NCBI GenBank assembly: GCA_016806645.1
Contig: JACSYO010001340.1
Span: forward strand, 260,501-324,500
Reading direction: 5' to 3'
Length of the DNA stretch: 64,000 nucleotides
Source: Ophiodon elongatus
Taxonomy: Eukaryota; Chordata; Actinopteri; Perciformes; Hexagrammidae
The position numbers and the translations under genes are program-made. This document shows, piece after piece, positions 41,235 through 53,464 of the stretch (the first letter of the stretch is position 1; each line of letters begins with the position of its first letter). The notes beneath the pieces are model-generated. The model had not been told where the DNA came from. It did no database searches and saw nothing but the letters and a program-made list of their open reading frames with translations.

Positions 41235-43254
41235 ATGTATTGGCTACATTTCACAGGAGTGTAATGTCAGTCACTTTTACCAGCCAGCTGAGGGTTTGCC
41301 AAGGATTGATGCCATCTATTTGGCTGCTGGCGAACGAGCGAGAAAAACCGGAGACGGGAGGCACGAGAGGGGAGCGAGGCACAATGAGAGGAAGATAAAT
41401 GCTGCTAGAGAGAGGGAAGATGATGGGATTGGCATACAGATAAGACGCAAGAGAGAGAAAGGAGAGTGATGGCAGATGATGAAACGGAGGTGAAAGAGAA
41501 GGAAGCCGGGGTAGAACGCGAGGCTGATGGTAGCTGGGTATTGTGCTGCGTGTCGGGCGAGCTGGCTTATTCTGACACTGCTCTTGGTGTCTTACACCTA
41601 ACTGTCAGACACATAAGCACCGTCATTCATCTTTTCTGGGCCTCTCCTCCTCTATTCTCCCTCATCATTAGCCTCCTGCTTTCCCTTTCTCGTCTTTGTC
41701 TCATTTCTGTCTGTCTAAAAATGAATGAAGCGCCAACATGAAATGACATGACGAAGCTTCCATTCACTAAAACCCACATACACTGCACAGATGGAGACTT
41801 AACACAACCGTGTGTGTATGTGCGCATGTGTTTGTGTGCATGCTGGATACCATAATGAGACTGCTGTCGTATGTCTTGCCTGCAATCCTCCACCCAGCTG
41901 CACATTAAAGTAAGGGCGTTCACACACACACACACACACACACAGACACACACACACAGGCATGGGCACTATTATCCATTCATGCCATGGTATAGGCTTT
42001 TCATTAGAGAAAAATTGTGTCATGTCAGAGGGCTGGCCCAATTAAATCCAATGTTATTTATTGCTATTTTATTTCCTAGTGGTGGAATGTAACTTTGTAC
42101 ATTTAGTGAGGCACAATCTGTAGATACTTGTACTTTATTTTAATGCTACTCCATATACTGTACTACATTTTAGGGTAAGATATTTACTTGACTACCTTTA
42201 TTTAACAACTATAGTTACTCTGCCGGTTAAGATTTGACACACAGTTAAGTAGGATATTTTGTGACAGATTAAACTACCTAAATGTATATAACTTAGCGCC
42301 TCCTTGACCAGTTACACCATTAAAATGATGCTTGCAGCTTAATCATTACGAAATAATATAATATATAATAATATGCCACTGACTTGGGTCTTTCGGCTGA
42401 ATGAGTATTTTTGATTTTTAAAAACCTAGGATAAATTTAGCTCATAGTACTTGTAATGGAGTATTTTACATTGCAGTATTTCTGCTTTTATTCAAGTTAA
42501 GGATCTAAATATTCCTCAGTTTTCACCTTTCTCTCTTTCTCCCCCTTCCTGCTATCTCATTCGACCAGTTTTCCTCTCTAGATTTAATAAAACTCCACAA
42601 CAAACGTATAAATATTTTAAAAATAACTGAAGTTTTGTTCCGGGACCAAAGACCATCACAGAGAAACTGTAAGATACACAGAAAGTACCTCAAGTCAACA
42701 CCAGCCATTGTGCGGTTCAAAACAATGAATGTGTGTGTGTGTGTGTGTGCGGTTGCAGGAGGGACGGGCTGGCGGCAGTGTAATGGCAGGGTTTCATTAA
42801 TCATAAACACTCTGAGCATCGTAAGTTGTGGCCTCTTTGCATTCAGACACTCTTAAAGCAGCTAACGAGAGGGAGAGACCTGCCCAAAATTTAACACAAT
42901 CCAAAACCTCCGAGACACTTCCTTGTGGTTGTCGGTATCTGTAGACACCACCACAACGACACAAACATTGAGGTAATGGTGTAAACTCTGGCCCATGCAT
43001 GGATAAAACACACACACAAATAAAAGTGGTGCTCTGAAAATGAGTTGATTACCGTGTGGGAGGAGGGAGGAAACCGTTCCATGAGGCTGATTAGGTTGAT
43101 TAATTCGTTTTTATTCATTACAGTAAACACACAATATTTATGGTATATTTAAATTCATTGTCACCAGACAAAAACATGCTCACAAATACAAAGAAATAAC
43201 ATTGAAAACTGAGTATGTGCAAAATAATTATCACTGGAAAGTCCCCAGTCAATC
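41235..43254. other. Intergenic region between slc35g2 and the PTX3-like gene
   Basis: This is about 2 kb with the two genes converging on it. It holds (CA)n at 41922-41959, a MITE at 42078-42520 and (GT)n at 42728-42750. I looked on the minus strand for a pentraxin-domain exon that could extend the PTX3-like gene and saw none. Confidence 0.75.
42078..42520 (+). mobile_element. Teleost MITE of the GTGGTGGAAAGTAACTAAG type
   Basis: It starts AGTGGTGGAATGTAACTTTG and continues with GATACTTGTACTTTATTTTA, GATTAAACTACC, AACTTAGCGCCTCCTTGACC and CTTGTAATGGAGTATTTTAC. These match, in order, a very common fish repeat of 400-500 bp. The right end is decayed (ATTCCTC in place of the usual inverted end). 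Confidence 0.7.
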
Positions 43255-43260
43255 TTTATT
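43255..43260 (-). terminator. Poly(A) signal of the PTX3-like gene
   Basis: AATAAA on the minus strand begins one base after the TAA stop (43264-43262). The transcript would therefore have almost no 3' UTR before the signal. Confidence 0.6.
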
Positions 43261-43261
43261 A

Positions 43262-44930
43262 TTATTTCTTGCCTCTTGGCAATTTGTGTGTCTCCTCTGT
43301 CCTTCCTGCCTGCTCTATCACTCTGCTCAGCTGCAGGTGAACCTTCTGCAGTTCTGTTGCTATGGCAACCAGGGCCTTTTCCATTGTGGCCATGTCCAGC
43401 GGTGTGGTAACTTCCTGCTCCTCCAGGCCAGATGTGAATGACTTCATTCCCAGGCCAAATGCGGCCCCTAAACCTCCAGGTCTGGGTGTTGGTTGGTGCC
43501 CCAACCCACCGCCTGCCCCCCCGGGAGGCACCGCTGTGTGGCCTCTACCTTCCTCCAGCCGCTTCAGCCGGGCATTCACCTCATGGCCACTGTGCAGAAG
43601 CTGGTGCAACATAGCGTTGAACCTCCTCTCCCTCTCCTCTTCCTCCTCCCGGAGCTCCAGCAAGCCTTGTTGCAGCCTCACATTCACCTGCTCGGCTCGC
43701 GCCCTGCAAGCTGACTCCAGGCTGGGTAGACACTGCTGGCATGCCCCCTTAGCCAGCTGGTCCACCTGGGTCCTGAGAGAGACCATTCCTCCGCAACATT
43801 GCTCCAGAGACTCCAGCAGCATGTTCTGCCTCATGTGGGAGTCCTCCAGAGTGATGAAAAGCTTGTCCCAGCGGGAGAAATCTGCAGCCTGGCACGGTGT
43901 GGTTGGAGTTTCCCCTGTAGACAACAACCAGAGGGGTGCATCAGCTATGTAGTCGTGCAATTATGTAAAATATTGGGGACCGAAGGTGAAAGTAAAGGGA
44001 AACAAAAATAAAGTTGGGAAAATAGTCTGAACAACACTTATTTTCTCCAGCACATAAAGAAGTAATTATGGTGTAATGCAATTCACAGTTACAATAGTAC
44101 AATAAAAAAGAACAAAAAACAATATGTTTGCCCTTTGCTTAAGGCAGTTATTAGGTGCAGTTAGAATTATTTCCCTGGTGTCCATTTGGCAAAAACTGCC
44201 AGTTAATACCTAAAGTTTACTTATACATTACAGTAGTTCCACGTTAAAGAAAACAGTTACATGCAGCATCCAATATACTTGAGTATATTTGTTTAATTTT
44301 CAAAAGATTTTTTCAAATTGTTTTGTTATTCATCTCACTTAGTAGTATTTAAAACCCATGTGTTCCAGCTCAAGTTAAAATGACCTGTGACCTGACATTG
44401 TATTTAATCTATTTTGATGTGGTCAGAGAGAACAGAGATAGTATTTCCAGTAGAGGGCTTTACATAAATAATGTACAATGCAAGTCCCTTCTATGACTGC
44501 TTAAGATGGTCTCATCTGCATACAATTTACATTGACTTGCAGAGATGTTTTGTTTTATGTATATAGTTAATAGAAGTGGACCAAGAATAGACCCCTGCGG
44601 GACACCTTTGCTTACTCTCTAAAACGAATAAATCAAAGTGTGATGATGAATTCTTAATCAAATCAAATAAGATTTATATTTATTGGCTTATTGAAATCAA
44701 GCATTGGCAGCTGAGGGAAAATTATTCACAAAGAGCCTTCTGTTCAAACAAGCAGGGAATAAAAGAGACAAAAGGAGCAATAAACATAACTCACCCTCCT
44801 GCTGGTCCCGAGAGATCTCGTTGTCATAGTTGTCTGCTAAGTTCCCTTCATACTCGAGCTCATTCACACACAAGGATGCGCCCACGAAGCCAAGCACACA
44901 CAGCACACGCCACATCCCGAACACATGCAT
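43262..44930 (-). CDS. PTX3-like secreted coiled-coil protein lacking the pentraxin domain
   Basis: There are two exons: 44930-44795 (45 codons plus one base) and 43914-43262. They join in frame through a GTGAGT donor and a CTACAG acceptor to give 262 residues. Residues 1 to about 22 form a signal peptide (MHVFGMWRVLCVLGFVGASL). YDNEI and then TPCQAADFSRWDKLF, followed by LEDSHMR and NMLLES, align with the N-terminal region of human PTX3 (LDNEI, TPCACGQEHSEWDKLF, LENSQMR, RMLL). The middle (LRTQVDQL to RRFNAMLHQL) is heptad-like and probably coiled coil, with Cys clusters CC and CQQC that could make disulfide-linked oligomers. A Gly/Pro-rich stretch follows, and the protein ends HKLPRGKK. PTX3 continues with a pentraxin domain of about 200 residues. 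Here a stop and poly(A) signal come instead. Function is unknown; secretion and oligomerisation are inferred. Confidence 0.8.
44480..44625 (-). mobile_element. LINE reverse transcriptase remnant in the PTX3-like intron
   Basis: On the minus strand GVPQGSILGPLL (44606-44571) is the conserved reverse transcriptase block of non-LTR elements. About 20 residues later LYADET (44523-44506) corresponds to the YADD catalytic motif with its second Asp changed to Glu. The frame is not sustained outside this block, so it is a dead fragment. Confidence 0.75.
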
Positions 44931-45060
44931 GATGAAAAGCTCTGAATGTGTTGCTTTTTAAAATATCATGAAAGTTTTGCGTTCTTCACACAGTTTTTCA
45001 GCTGCTCCCCCTTTACTATATTTAAAGTTCTTCACACTGAGCCAACTGTTGCGGGTGCTG

Positions 45061-45069
45061 GCTTATAAA
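45061..45069 (-). promoter_or_regulatory. Possible TATA box of the PTX3-like gene
   Basis: The minus strand reads GTTTATAAG about 130 bp upstream of the start codon. That would place transcription start near 45035 and give a 5' UTR of about 100 bp. A second AT-rich word (TTTAAATATAG) lies at 45015-45025. Confidence 0.35.
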
Positions 45070-48000
45070 CTCAGCACAAGGGAAGAAGGAGGGAGGTTGA
45101 GGAGGGTGGGACAGAGGTGGGGGTGCTGTGGAGGTTGGGTGAGTAATGCTTCAGTGGAGGTAATATGTCAAAAGTCAAACTGAGTGGGAAATAGGGGCAT
45201 TATGAGGAAAGAGAGGGCGAGTTATTGGGGCATGGGGAAAGCTGTGGGGAAAAGAAAGGGATGGAGGGAAAATAAAACAGTTTCGGTCGCTTCAAAGAAC
45301 TATGGCTTGTGATTGCTGTAAGAATTGCATTGTTCGGATATTGTAAAATATATATTGACGCAAAACTGACATAACTGGGGCAGTTTGCTGACTTAATGAC
45401 TCTTCTAAACTTGTGCTAGAGTTACAGTAGGTTTTAGCTTGTTACTGTAACATGTGGCTGCTGTGAAGCTATGAAGACTTTTATTTTGATTCTCAAACTA
45501 TTTTACAAATATTCTTCCCCACTTAATTTCGTAAAATATATTTGTCTCTATATCATTGAATATTTGAGCTGAAAAAAAAATCTGTCAAGGTTCATCTTTA
45601 TTATTAACAATAGAGGTTTGCACAATCAAACGCAGTTGTAGCTACACAAAGAGAAACTGAAATAAGAGAGAGAAATAAGATAAAGAAATCAAATTTGAAT
45701 AGAGTGAAAAATGTTATTAAAATAAATACAGTAGTAGTTGTAGTATACTATAGTAAAGTATTCTATATGTACATAGGACATAGGTTAAGTATCTGGTATA
45801 TACCTAATATCAAAAACACAATCTGTACTACACACATCTTTTTTTTTTTTTTTTTTAAATACTCCATACGAGACTAATCAATGGCCAAAATCTAATGATC
45901 CTTGTCATTGCAAGAAGCGTACATCATTGTGAGCGCCACTGTCCTCTCCAGCCATCGTTAACGTCGTAGGATATTTCAGTCCACACTCTCTCTAGGTCCG
46001 TCTGCCTTTTCAACCTTTTTACCGATGAGTCAGGGTCACTCCCTGCTCTGTGCATCAACACCAAATCCCTTAACCAAAATAAATTGCAGCATTGCAGAAT
46101 CTGGATTATATTTTAAGCTTGCAATGACTGTTTTAACCACTTGAAATTAAATCTTGTTGCTCAGCAACACTGAAAAATTAGCTCCGTCTATGATTGTATT
46201 TTGTTGCCTGGTTACCATGTCGGTTAAACATCCCATAAGGACGAATTAGAAGTAACTTAAAGGCCAAGTGACCTTATTCTTACAGCGGAGGGCTGTGGTC
46301 AACAGGTGTTGGGGTCAAGCAGCAGACGTATGACAAGTCAAGGTCAGAGGAAAAGCCTTGACCTTTCTACTCTCTGCAGACCTCCAGACTGAGCTCCCCC
46401 TGCAGATGTCAGCAAGTCTGCCAGGAACTATGTATGATTTTCTCTGTTTGGCAGCTTGTAATAGGAGTAGAGGGACTAATTGGGGTGGAAGCTGGCAGGT
46501 TTATCTCAGGAAAAGAGAGAACCTGGAGAGGAAGAGATGAACAGAGAGAGAGAAAAGGATAGTTGGCGAGGAAAGGTAGAGAGGGACAGAGGAAATTCGT
46601 ATACTTTTTCCATTCCTCGTTGCAGCAAAAATACCTCACTGTGGGCATGAGTGTGTGCATTTCCTTGGCCCACTTCCATAAAATGAAACAATTATGATCC
46701 CCTCATTAAAGCAATACATTTATATGATAGAACTTGCAGGCGTGAAACAGGTGTTATAAGTCAGTTTATGCATGTGAGAAACAGTTGGTGTTCTCATCTT
46801 TTTCTCTCTCTATAGGTCCTATTTCTATTTAGGACATCATATGACTCCAAAAAAGAGGAGCTACATTAATCAGCAGCTATGTACCACCCCCACCTGCACA
46901 CCACACAGTTTAGCTGTCACACAAAGCACTCCCAGCTGGCAGTGAGGAGGAGTGATGATTGATGAAGGATTGGCGAAAACATAGCAGAGAGGAAGATGGA
47001 AAGGGAAAAGACGGAGAGACACGTGACGAAAGTTGGATTTGAGGAGAGTATTCCCCGTGCATCAGCACAAATTCTATTCAGATCGAAGAGAATTAGAGGA
47101 GAACAGATCCTGTCGTCTGGTTTGTTTTAGTGAAACCAGAGATGTAAGGGAAACTGGGACAGTGGGTGTTGTCAGCAGAACTTTGTAGGCTAAAATATAA
47201 AACAGCAACATGACTTTACTTATGAATAAACCACATACTAACACTAACACAGCAAAGTTCGCCAACGCAAGCCAGTTTTATGAGAACTGGGTGTATCCCC
47301 TTTTTTATACCCAATATGTAGATGGGGGAGGGGAGGAAACCATGGCGATATGATTGGGAAACAGTGTAAAACAATAGAGCCATTGAAAGAATATAACAAC
47401 AATATAATATGACTAATTGTGTTAAAAAAAAGATTGTATTAAGGGATGTTTATGTTATAGCTTACTGCTGTACTAAAAACAGTGCCGTGAGACAGTCAGG
47501 ATTAGAAAGAAAAAATAGATACCTGAGCTAAGAAAAGCCTGTGATGCTGTGGACCATGGCCTGCTGGGTTAGTAATCATCTCTCAAGTAGGACTGAATAT
47601 GTCAAAGTCAATGGGCACAGTTCAAACTGACTTATTAAATGGAGTACCTCAAGACTCTGTGCTTGGCCCACTTTTAGTTCCCCCCTATTATTTTGCAGTC
47701 ACTCAACTCAAATGTGTGTAGCATGCAGTTAAATACAATACATTGTTTTGTCATCTTAAAAAAGGTTCGCCTGTAGACATTGCGGTCATTGTTAAAGCTA
47801 AGGGGGAAGACAACAGAACGTCCTGGTTACAAATATCAAGGTATTTGGTTTGATAAATGTATTCTATTTGGAGACATATTTCTGGCAGAATTCAAAACCA
47901 GTGTAGTGAAAACTCTGGTAAATGACTCCAGTATGAATTGTATCTGTTCAGCCTACCACCAGCCTTATTTCAGTATTACTACCTGTTTTAAGTATTGTTT

Positions 48001-50122
48001 TATCTGTTGCCTGGTTATTATTTTGTCTGCATTTTTTTGTGCTGCCCTGTTGTTCTGGTATCGCTTGCAAAAGAGGTTTCTAACCTCTTTTATCTGTGTC
48101 TGTGCCCCTCAGGTAGCAGAAGAAAACTGAGCCAAACATCATTACAAACATCCCAATTCTCTTTATCTGCTTTCATAACTCACTCATGTCAACCAGAAGT
48201 GCAGAACAGTTTCCTTCCTGTATCACACACGAGCACAAGATCCAGAAAAGACCAGAGAGAGAGAGCTGCTGTCTCCGGAAATGATAAAAAATAATTAGGA
48301 AACGTAGCAGGGACTTGCTATATCAGTGGTGGAAACGCACTCACGAGGAGCTAGGGACAGATTGAGGAGAATCTATTCTTGTTTGGTTGAGTCAGAGGGA
48401 AGTTACAGGAACGAAAACACTATCGAATCTGTCTTCGAGCTCTGGCTGTGCTTCCTGTGAGGCGCCTCTCAAATGTAGAGCTGAAAAAAAAAGAAAAAAA
48501 GTGGTGCAATAGAAGTGTTTATGGCGTTATTGAGCCACGGGCCTCCGGACTGCACTCTGGTCAATATCACATAACCCGCGCTTGATCGATCTAATCTGTT
48601 TGCACAGCCTCAGACAGGAAAGCGATGAAGAAGCGGGAGCAAAACGAGACACACGCACTTTCGTTAGTGTTTCCCAGGTTGCATCACCTGACCTAGTTAT
48701 CCTTTTTGTACAATTAACAATACTGCAATCAGTGAAGCAAGCCAAGCGTGGTTTGAAATATTACGAGACTTGGCCTGGGAAGCCTGATCAAGATTCAACC
48801 TGGAAGTGATTGTGTGTGTAAATGAGGTGAGAAAGTACATTGGCGAAACGCGGAGCAGCAGCTCTTTAACGAGGAAAACAACAGAAACACCTCGACGGGA
48901 GAACAAAGATCCACACTTGATTTGAATAGACGTGACATCACTGTTTGCATATTTATTTCCACCTCTTCGCACGAATCAAACCTCACGCTGACATCAGCTC
49001 ACTGGACAACATGTGACTGAATTAATTACGACTGCGTGGATGCGCAGTTTAAAACTGGCAGTGAGAAGAATTGTGAATACTGTAGCTATCCACACACACA
49101 CACCTTTACGTACTGGGACAAAAGCGTAGAGCAAAGAGTTGGGTGATGACATCAGAAGGGTCAGCGCTAATGCGCGTGTTTCCATCCAGGGTCCCCAGAG
49201 TGGACCCACGCCACGGTAGAGCCGGGCTGCCCTCACGAAGAAAATTAACAACATCTGGACGTAGAAACTTCTACCCATTTCACCTAGTGGGGGGTTTAAT
49301 AGGGTAGAAGTGAGTGTGTGATTTGACCGTGCGGGGGGAAACACCCAGTGCGTATATGAGGAAACATACATATTTCATACTACGCCACAGCATAAAGGTC
49401 CAGTTCAGCTTGGTGTTTTGGCACCTCGCTGGACTCCCAAACACATGTAAATAACATGTTCCACACGGAGAATGACCTCAACTTGTAGTAACGCAAGTCA
49501 AGAGGTGGCAGAGTTGCATACATACACACACACACACACACACACCTCTTTCAAGGGGTAGCAGGTTTGGGTATGCTGTAAACACAAGTGACAATGTGCA
49601 CATGGGTCACTGACGGACATGGACACACACACACACACACGTCACACACACATGAACTGGTGTTTTCACACCAACACACTTGGCACAAAGCTTCACTAGT
49701 TCTCTCATTTAGCGAAACGTAAATGAAGATTTAGTTTCACAGACCGGAAAAACTCCTTTTCACGACCACACATTGCAAATATAACAGTCTGTCAGGAAAT
49801 ATTACATCCATTTCCACAAGAGGGGACTGATTGATAAACAGTCATCATTTTCATACAACACGAAGAATAAATGAATATTGTTAAAGGCTAAAATGATTGT
49901 GGCACTAAAGCACTTTTACAACCACTTCACATCATCTTCCCTATGGGATTAAGTAACGTTTTATATTGTAATACCGTACCACATGTTATAATGATTGTGT
50001 AAGTGTTCTTTTATAATTATTGGATCTACAATGCCAATCACCACGGGTCTAAATCAACTGAAGCGCCAATCAAAGTCAGCTGGCGTGATTTCGGCCAGGT
50101 GTCGTACATCCCACATTCATTT
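45070..50122. other. Intergenic region upstream of the PTX3-like gene
   Basis: This is about 5 kb between two minus-strand genes. It holds a decayed LINE at 47520-47900, a T run at 45839-45857, and short (CA)n arrays at 49523-49545 and 49624-49641. No SH3-domain exon that could extend the endophilin-like gene was seen on the minus strand. Other open frames here are short and unrecognisable. Confidence 0.7.
47520..47900 (+). mobile_element. Decayed LINE reverse transcriptase fragment
   Basis: In three frames in succession the plus strand reads KACDAVDHGLLG (compare KAFDTVDH), HLSSRTEYVKVNGHSS, then GVPQDSVLGPLL (47641-47676), and from 47815 YKYQGIWFDKCILF (compare YKYLGIWFD). These are consecutive blocks of a non-LTR reverse transcriptase. 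Stops and frameshifts separate them, so the copy is inactive. Confidence 0.75.
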
Positions 50123-50786
50123 CTACTGAACCACGTCCTGACTGGCTGTTGATGAGGACCCCTGGACATCTTCTCCGTTAACAGGGGGCTCCTCGCTTGT
50201 GGTTTCGTTGGTCGTTTGGGGCTCAGCAGCCATGCCGTCGGTTTTCAAAGTCTCAATAGCCATGTTATCGCTTGTTGTGGTGTCACTAGCGACTGCATTT
50301 GCTGTCTGAGACTCGTTTCCACTGAGTTCAGAGGGTGGGGAAGTTGTTGTTGTTCTTGTTGTTGTTGTTGTCTGACTACCAGCACCATTGGTTATTGCAG
50401 CAGTTGCTCCGTTGGTTTGAGCGCTTGCTGTTCTGCCGAGTGCTGATATCTGACCCGAATTTGATGTACAGACATGATCAAGTCCTTGATTGACCACTGA
50501 CCAGTGGCTGGTTGCTTGCTCATCAGAGAAGAAGGTGTTGTTGTTGTTGTTGTTGTTATTTGGCTGTGTGGTCACAGAGGAATATGGTTTCTTCTCAGTT
50601 GCGGCCAGTGGATTTGAAGTCCATGAGTCCTGGTCGAAGTCTGGAATTTGGTGGACGACTATGGGAATCGGGGTGACCTGATTTAACCCAACGGGCTCAT
50701 TGGCTAGACGGTTGCTTGTGGACGGCTGATTAACTTCGGTACTAATGGCCGACTGCCAGTTATTGGAGCAGAGGACTGCTGGCATA
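50123..50786 (-). CDS. Last exon of the endophilin-like gene: Ser/Thr/Asn-rich tail
   Basis: This exon of 664 bp starts at an acceptor TTGCAG and encodes 220 residues after a split Ser codon. The sequence opens PAVLCSNNWQ and includes IPDFDQDSW, an eight-Asn run encoded by an ATT/GTT microsatellite (50536-50557), Thr-rich runs (TTTTTRTTTT), and an acidic end (TSEEPPVNGEDVQG). It ends SQDVVQ and TAG. No SH3 hallmarks such as ALYDY, a WW pair or a PxxY end are present. The frame stays open over 660 bp with a biased but protein-like composition, which argues for a real exon rather than read-through. Confidence 0.75.
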
Positions 50787-53429
50787 CTGCAAGGAGAACA
50801 AAATGATAACCAAGTCAGAAACAATATTTGCTTAAAATGTATTTTCAATAGTCTAGTGTTTTTGTGAGACCAGACGTCCCGGGATTGTTGGCAAACTGGG
50901 TCATAGAACACTTGATCAATATCACCATTATTGGTGGTGCATGGTTTTCAGCGGACAGCTTATTTTTTCTGCAGTGTGAAAACTCTCATTCAGATGGTTT
51001 ATCCAAATAGCGTAAGGAAGCAGCGACGCCCCCTGCCTTTCCCTGCCAATCTGTCGTTTGTCATCATATTGTCAGATACCTGGTGGCAGGAGGTCATTAG
51101 GGTCCCACTATGTCACAGTTGTAAATGTAAAAATTCCAAATGTATCCCAGATTATTTCCTGTTGTAGACAGGAAATAATATAAAAGAAATGAGGATCATT
51201 ACATCATAAATCTCACATGGGTCAATCGGCAATCTGGACTTTTATAATGGTACTTGTTACTTTTTTCGTCAATTAGCTAAGTAAGCATTTGCAGTTTGTT
51301 TAGCTATCGTTAGCCAGCAACATCTCTGTTGAGATGTCCGACATTAATTTGGAGATAAGACTGTTGACATTAGTAAGAAATAATCCTTGTGAAGGTGTAA
51401 AAGAAATAGATAGGGGGCTGCAGTGTTGGTGAGTAGGAGCAAATTGTACAGCCTCTCTAGCTGAATCGCTGTCATACTAATAATACAGTATGATGACTAG
51501 TATGAACGTAAATCACTGAGGCAAACTGCAGGCATTGTAGCATGCAGTCAAATTCTTTAATTACCTAACTCTGACAGGCCATATTATTGAGTCCAACCAT
51601 TTATAATCAGAGCCTGGCTGCTACCAGCAGTCTCCCTCTCTGTCAGTCATGCTGCTGCTGAAGTTCTCTCATTTTCTACCTACAGGCACCCGTTTGGTTT
51701 GGTTGAGTATGATGCTTTAGTTTATCTTTACAACATCCGCACACACACACACACACGTTAAACTTTGACATGGTGCGTCTCCCTTGTTCTGTGGCAACTT
51801 GAGCCAGGTCAAACCAAAAGGGGGCTCGTCCTGTAAGGTTAGTTTGTTAACATGTTTGATTGGTGTCGCATGTAGCAGCAGGTGCATGGTGTTGATTGTG
51901 TGGCTGATTGGTGATTTGGTCCAGCTGTGTGATGATTTGGCTGCGTTTTGTTACCAGAGCTGCTTTGGTCTTTGGGACTTCCATGCATTATTTTTATTTC
52001 TATTTAGATTTAGTCCGTACGTGTTGTAAAGCTGGCACACAGACCTGGCCAGCTGCTTCTGGAGCTCCTGAGCGTGTTGGTTACACTGGTCGAAGTAACA
52101 GGCCTGACCTTCCACAAAGTCAGTCAGGCTCCGCATGTGGTTGGTCTGAAAAAACAACAACAACATACAAGACACATAAAACACAAGACAGATGGAAAAA
52201 CAGAAACAGCTTTCTTTTTTTTTTTTTTACCTCTAAAATAAGTAAAATAAAAACAAATCCTTCATCAATAAATTATAATTTTGAGGAGATATTTAATGAC
52301 AAACTACAGTGAAATATTTATTAAATCAACTTTTTTTAAAACAATATAGAGTTTTGCTGGGCATTTGATATTTCAACTGTTGCAAAGAAAGAAGACCTAA
52401 TGCTAAAAAAAATCCACATACCTACTGTACCAAGATTGAGAAATATGACTAAATCTTATACTCTGTGTGTGTTTCTGTACACATACGTGAGTGTTGCCGA
52501 TTCCTTCCACAACTCCTCTTGTAATTTCTGACTGTCGATCGAACAGACTCTGACAGATCCTCTGCTCCATCTCTGCCTGCACACACGCACAGACGCACAC
52601 ACACTCTAATTATGTCGAGCTTTATAGCAAAAAATAAATCCCAGAAGTCTGGATGAGTTTAACAATGGAAAGAAAACTACTCCTGCAACTAACAGGGCCA
52701 TAAGCAATTATAAAGCTGGTAGCATTGTTAAAATTGTCTCCCTCTATTACAGCAGGAAGAATTTCTATATCAGATCCCGTGTGCATTCAACGATAAACAT
52801 GCACTTACCTGAGAGATTTCCTGAGCCCACATCTGATTGGATGAGAGAGACAGAGGAGGACAAGTGACTTACTCAGTGACCAAACAACAAGTTCAGTTGT
52901 GTCTGTCAATGTTCACATCCCTTTAACGTCACTGACCTTCAGCCATTTAACACGTAGGAAGCTGAACATGTAAGAGACATGAGACAAGTAGTCGTATTCC
53001 AGCGGGTTTGCATTCAGGTTCTGACAAAGAGAAAGCAGGGAGAACAAAAGATGTGTTTTTTTTTTTATTGATCCCTGTGTGATAAATGTATTAAAGAAAA
53101 CTGATATATTTTAAAGCGATGTTTTTATATCAGGTCAGACATTGTGACTCACTCTGCCCTCTCGGTCGGCTTCATGTGCTTTTCTCAGTCTGGTTTTAGC
53201 TATGTCCAAGTCCAAACGCTTATTGACCAACATCTTGCGCTCATCCTATGAACACACACACACGCACGCACGCACACGCACGCACGCACGCACACACACT
53301 TTTCAATAGCCATGTTAAGTATACAAACAATGTATAAACTGAGCATGAACAAAAGAACAAAGAAAGACATTGGAGAAGCAATTAGTGAGCATGTGACGCG
53401 TTGTGCCACAGTGACGGGTGTGGGTGTGG

Positions 53430-53464
<35 letters not shown>

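Noticed and set aside
41235..43254. Search for a pentraxin-domain exon downstream of the PTX3-like stop
   Set aside because: No minus-strand frame shows the pentraxin signature (HxCxxWxS-like) or matching splice sites.
43362..43952. 196-codon plus-strand frame opposite the PTX3-like exon
   Set aside because: It mirrors the Leu/Glu-rich coiled-coil exon on the minus strand, which has the signal peptide, splice sites and homology.
48994..49371. 125-codon minus-strand frame upstream of the PTX3-like gene, considered as a missing SH3 exon
   Set aside because: The translation has none of the SH3 hallmarks and looks random.
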